DNA from: Lentisphaerota bacterium | Lineage (GTDB): Bacteria > Verrucomicrobiota > Lentisphaeria > Oligosphaerales > Oligosphaeraceae | Assembly: GCA_012800565.1 (NCBI GenBank) | Contig: JAAZIZ010000238.1 | Location: 1 to 8,653, forward strand | Reading direction: 5' to 3' | Length of the DNA stretch: 8,653 nucleotides | In this document: positions 5,919 through 8,653 of the stretch, piece by piece | Layout: each line of letters opens with the position of its first letter | Position numbering within the stretch: position 1 is the stretch's first letter | Program-made: the position numbers and the translations under genes | Notes under the pieces: model-generated | The model's database searches: none | What the model saw: only the letters and a program-made list of their open reading frames with translations | What the model was told of the DNA's origin: nothing

Positions 5919-7478
5919 ATGATCAGCAAGACCTTGAGCGCGTCCATTCATGGCGTCGATGTCTTCACCGTCGAAGTGGAAATCAATAACCGGCGCAGCG
6001 AAAATCGCCCGGACCAGGAATACATGCTCTCCATCATCGGCTTGCCGGATGCCTCTATCCGGGAAAGCCGTGACCGCATCTGGTCCGCCCTCAGCCAGTG
6101 CAGCGTCCGTATGCCGGAAGGCCGCACGACCATCAATCTGGCCCCGGCCGATCTGCGTAAAAGCGGTTCCTGTTTTGATCTGGCCATCGCCCTCTGTCTG
6201 ATTGCCAGCAGCCGCGGTTTCAAGGCGGAAGAACTGCGCAACACCATGATCATCGGCGAACTCGGCCTGACCGGCGAAGTGCGCGCTGTCCCCGGCGCTC
6301 TGCCCATCGCCATGCATGCCCGGAGCATCGGCGTGACCAGGATGCTGGTCCCGCAGGAAAATGCCAGTGAAGCCGCAGCAGTCTCGGGCCTGACTGTTTA
6401 CGGCGTCAGGCATCTGCTGGAGGCAGTGGTATTCTTCCGGGAACACCGCGGACTATTGCCAACTACGGTCGATGTCCAGGCGCTGCTGGAACGCAATCAG
6501 CAGAATACCCTGGATTTCCTGGATGTCAAAGGGCAGGAGAGCGCCAAGCGGGCGCTGCTGATTGCCGCGGCAGGAAACCATAATCTGCTGATGATCGGCG
6601 AACCGGGCGTGGGCAAATCCCTGATCGCCAACCGCATTCCCGGCATCCTCCCGCCTCTGACCCTGCAGGAAGCCCTGGAGGTAACCAAAATCCATAGCAT
6701 CGCCGGCACGCTCGACCCCCGAATCGGACTGATTGCCAGCCGCCCTTTCCGTTCTCCTCACCATACGGTCAGTGACGCCGGACTGCTCGGCGGCGGCAAA
6801 AACATCCCCCGGCCAGGCGAAATCAGTCTCGCCCACCGGGGCGTGCTGTTTCTGGATGAGCTGCCGGAATACCGCCGCAATGTCCTGGAATCTCTGCGCC
6901 AGCCTCTGGAAAGCGGCGAGGTTACCTTGGCCAGAGCCGCCGGCAGCTTTACTTTCCCGGCCAAAATAATGCTGGTCGCGGCGATGAACCCCTGCCCCTG
7001 CGGCTACTATGGCTCACACAGCAAACGCTGCACCTGCACAACCATGCAGATCATAAACTACCGCGCCCGCATCTCCGGACCACTGCTGGACCGCATCGAT
7101 CTGCATATCGATGTCCCCCCCGTCAGTCAGGAAGTCCTGACCGGCAAAAGGTCCGGCGAATGCTCCGCCAGCATGCGGGCTAAAGTCTTGCATGTGCGAG
7201 AACGGCAGCTGAAACGCTTCGGCAACACCGGCATTATGGATAACTCCAGCATGACCGGAAAATATCTGGACGAATTCTGCCCCCTGAACCGCGAATGCCT
7301 GAGCTTCCTGCGCCAGGCCATCACCCAGCTGAACATCAACCCGCGCTCCTACGACCGCATTCTGCGCATCGCCCGGACGATCGCTGATTTGGAGCAGAGC
7401 CAGGACATCGCCCCGCAGCATCTCTCCGAAGCCATCAATTACCGCTCGCTGGACCGGAGCCGGCAGCAGTATCAGTAG
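5919..7478 (+). CDS. yifB: YifB/ComM family Mg-chelatase-like AAA+ ATPase
   Basis: The 519-aa product matches YifB/ComM in length (about 500 aa) and domain order. An N-terminal ChlI/Lon-protease-like fold comes first, with GLPDASIRESRDR and INLAPADLRKSG. The AAA+ module has Walker A GEPGVGKS (227-234), the family stretch FRSPHHTVSDAGLLGGG, Walker B GVLFLDELPE (308-317), the cysteine pair MNPCPCG (356-362) followed by a second pair at C371 and C373, and LDRIDLH (390-396). The C-terminal domain carries the sensor-2-type arginine R476 in NPRSYDRILRIARTIADL. In Vibrio and Haemophilus, ComM is a hexameric helicase that promotes branch migration when imported DNA is integrated; in most other bacteria the role is less clear. 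All expected ATPase motifs are intact. It follows the triple-unit gene by 158 bp and is probably a separate unit. Its stop is only 13 bp from the stop of the convergent glycosidase gene. Confidence 0.95.
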   Translation: MISKTLSASIHGVDVFTVEVEINNRRSENRPDQEYMLSIIGLPDASIRESRDRIWSALSQCSVRMPEGRTTINLAPADLRKSGSCFDLAIALCLIASSRGFKAEELRNTMIIGELGLTGEVRAVPGALPIAMHARSIGVTRMLVPQENASEAAAVSGLTVYGVRHLLEAVVFFREHRGLLPTTVDVQALLERNQQNTLDFLDVKGQESAKRALLIAAAGNHNLLMIGEPGVGKSLIANRIPGILPPLTLQEALEVTKIHSIAGTLDPRIGLIASRPFRSPHHTVSDAGLLGGGKNIPRPGEISLAHRGVLFLDELPEYRRNVLESLRQPLESGEVTLARAAGSFTFPAKIMLVAAMNPCPCGYYGSHSKRCTCTTMQIINYRARISGPLLDRIDLHIDVPPVSQEVLTGKRSGECSASMRAKVLHVRERQLKRFGNTGIMDNSSMTGKYLDEFCPLNRECLSFLRQAITQLNINPRSYDRILRIARTIADLEQSQDIAPQHLSEAINYRSLDRSRQQYQ

Positions 7479-7491
7479 CCCTACCCTTGGT

Positions 7492-8653
7492 TCAGAGGTT
7501 GTTCTTGCGGCGCCATTCCCGGAAGACCTTGGCGAAGAAGCGATAATCAGCTTCGGTCAGCTGGCTGAATTCAGCGGGCTGGAAGAAATGCGCCCGGCGC
7601 AGCCACTTGGCATTGTAGAGACAAGGCACGCCGACCTCGGCTTGCGCGGCCAGGATTCTGGAATAATCATCAAGCTGATAGAAGTGCATCTGTCCATCGG
7701 TGTCAATCACGCAGCCGGGCATGGTCTGGCGGTACACCTGGGCCCGATGCAGCATAGCACGTTCCGCAGTCAGACGCGGGGTGTACATATCCGCGATGCG
7801 CACCATATCGGTGCAGTCAGCCAGATAGGGATTTGCGACAAAGGTGCTGATGCAGACATCCTTCTTGTGCTTCTTGCTCTCCTCATACAGCACCCGCAAG
7901 TAATACCGCTGCAACTCCAGACCCCAGAGATCGGCATAGTTCCGCAACCCAGGACCGGTAGGAAGGCTCAGCGAGCCGTCCAGCTTCAGACCATCGGCAT
8001 TCAGACCATCCGCGCCCGCAGAAAAATAGCGCCGCAGCATCTCCCGGAAGCGCCGCTCATATTTTGGATTGGTGATATCCGCGCACAGCGGCACGCCGTC
8101 GCGGGTAATGCATTCATCCGCCGGCAGGCCTTCCTTATCCCAGGCGTTGTTCCAGAGAAAGACCCTGATTCCGCGGCGATGACAGCTCTCAATCCAACCC
8201 CGTAAATCAGGCCATTTCACCGGATCGGGGTCCGCAGCATTCTTATTGCACTGCCAGACAGCATCAAGGATCACAATCCCCGGCTGGCAATCGTGCCGAC
8301 ACAGCTCCTGCAGCCATTCCTCGGTCAGCGCCTGGGTGCAGAAATCCACCGCCGACGGCATGCTGCCGGAAAGGTAGTCCACGCTGTCACGGCAAGCCAA
8401 CGCAACCTGGTCATGCCAAGTGCAGTAAATGGGACTCTTCCACCATGATGCCCCTCTCCGTGCCCTGGGGCGCGGCAGGTAGCCACGCCGGTAACACTGC
8501 CGCAGATAAGCGGGCAGGACCTCCTGCTCCGTTTCAGCCAAGGTCAACAGCAGGCGTGGCGAGTGCCATTCGCCGTTGACCATCTGCTTTCCATGATAAA
8601 GTGCAGCAAAGCCTCCTCCCAGCCGGGCATCACCAGCATAGCCGGTGGGAGAG
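7492..8653 (-). CDS. GH31/GH36-like TIM-barrel glycoside hydrolase, C-terminal part (5' end outside window)
   Basis: The minus-strand frame is open from the window edge (8653) to the TGA at 7494-7492, about 387 codons. A Met at 8583 is not a convincing start: it lacks a ribosome site and the preceding codons (including GGGFAALYHGKQ) read as protein, so the gene is partial here. Visible in order are SPIYCTWHDQV (barrel entry), QPGIVILDAVWQ, then WPDLRGWIESCHRRGIRVFLWNNAW, then ITNPKYERRFREML, then GADGLNADGLKLDG. The last stretch resembles the beta-4 strand of GH31 and clan GH-D enzymes; the Asp of KLDG (codon at 7978-7980) is the likely nucleophile. A later VIDTDGQMHF region may hold the acid/base residue, but this is uncertain. 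Expected activity is cleavage of an alpha-linked sugar such as alpha-galactoside or alpha-glucoside; family and substrate are inferred from motifs. It ends 13 bp from the convergent yifB gene. Confidence 0.7.
   Translation of the reverse strand, partial: SPTGYAGDARLGGGFAALYHGKQMVNGEWHSPRLLLTLAETEQEVLPAYLRQCYRRGYLPRPRARRGASWWKSPIYCTWHDQVALACRDSVDYLSGSMPSAVDFCTQALTEEWLQELCRHDCQPGIVILDAVWQCNKNAADPDPVKWPDLRGWIESCHRRGIRVFLWNNAWDKEGLPADECITRDGVPLCADITNPKYERRFREMLRRYFSAGADGLNADGLKLDGSLSLPTGPGLRNYADLWGLELQRYYLRVLYEESKKHKKDVCISTFVANPYLADCTDMVRIADMYTPRLTAERAMLHRAQVYRQTMPGCVIDTDGQMHFYQLDDYSRILAAQAEVGVPCLYNAKWLRRAHFFQPAEFSQLTEADYRFFAKVFREWRRKNNL

Overview
The window is about 8.65 kb of GC-rich bacterial DNA (my visual estimate is mid-to-upper 50s % GC). 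It is densely coding, with six protein genes, no RNA genes, no CRISPR array and no mobile element. The host cannot be fixed from sequence alone. PcRGLX/YetA-like and GH31/36-like glycan-degrading enzymes beside non-canonical QueG/reductive-dehalogenase-like corrinoid iron-sulfur proteins would suit an anaerobic polysaccharide degrader such as Lentisphaerota or another PVC-group lineage. That assignment is an inference.

Layout. Bases 1-1158 (+) hold the 3' part of a PcRGLX/YetA-like carbohydrate-active protein. It converges on a 350-aa corrinoid/4Fe-4S protein at 1240-2292 (-), and a perfect 12-bp GC-rich hairpin (1179-1212) lies between the two stop codons. A 295-bp A-tract-rich divergent intergenic region (2293-2587), containing a perfect 12-bp palindrome, separates that gene from an IclR-family regulator (2588-3439, +). 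The regulator is followed after 29 bp by an unusual 763-aa protein (3469-5760, +) built from three copies of the same corrinoid-reductase-like unit, the middle one without an Fe-S domain. After a 158-bp gap with a second strong hairpin comes a complete YifB/ComM AAA+ ATPase (5919-7478, +). It converges, with only 13 bp between stops, on the 3' part of a GH31/GH36-like TIM-barrel glycosidase (7492-8653, -), whose start lies outside the window.

How the genes may work together. The centre of interest is the trio [350-aa QueG/RDase-like protein] <- [IclR regulator] -> [triple-unit QueG/RDase-like protein]. The divergent arrangement suggests that the IclR protein controls both redox genes through the shared intergenic region, in response to a small-molecule effector. 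Neither redox protein shows a Tat signal or membrane segment, so both are expected in the cytoplasm. Neither looks like true QueG, because they carry the reductive-dehalogenase-style TPE[FY]G stretch before the ferredoxin-like domain. Their substrate is unknown. The flanking enzymes point to a saccharide-catabolism neighbourhood; yifB looks like an unrelated housekeeping gene.
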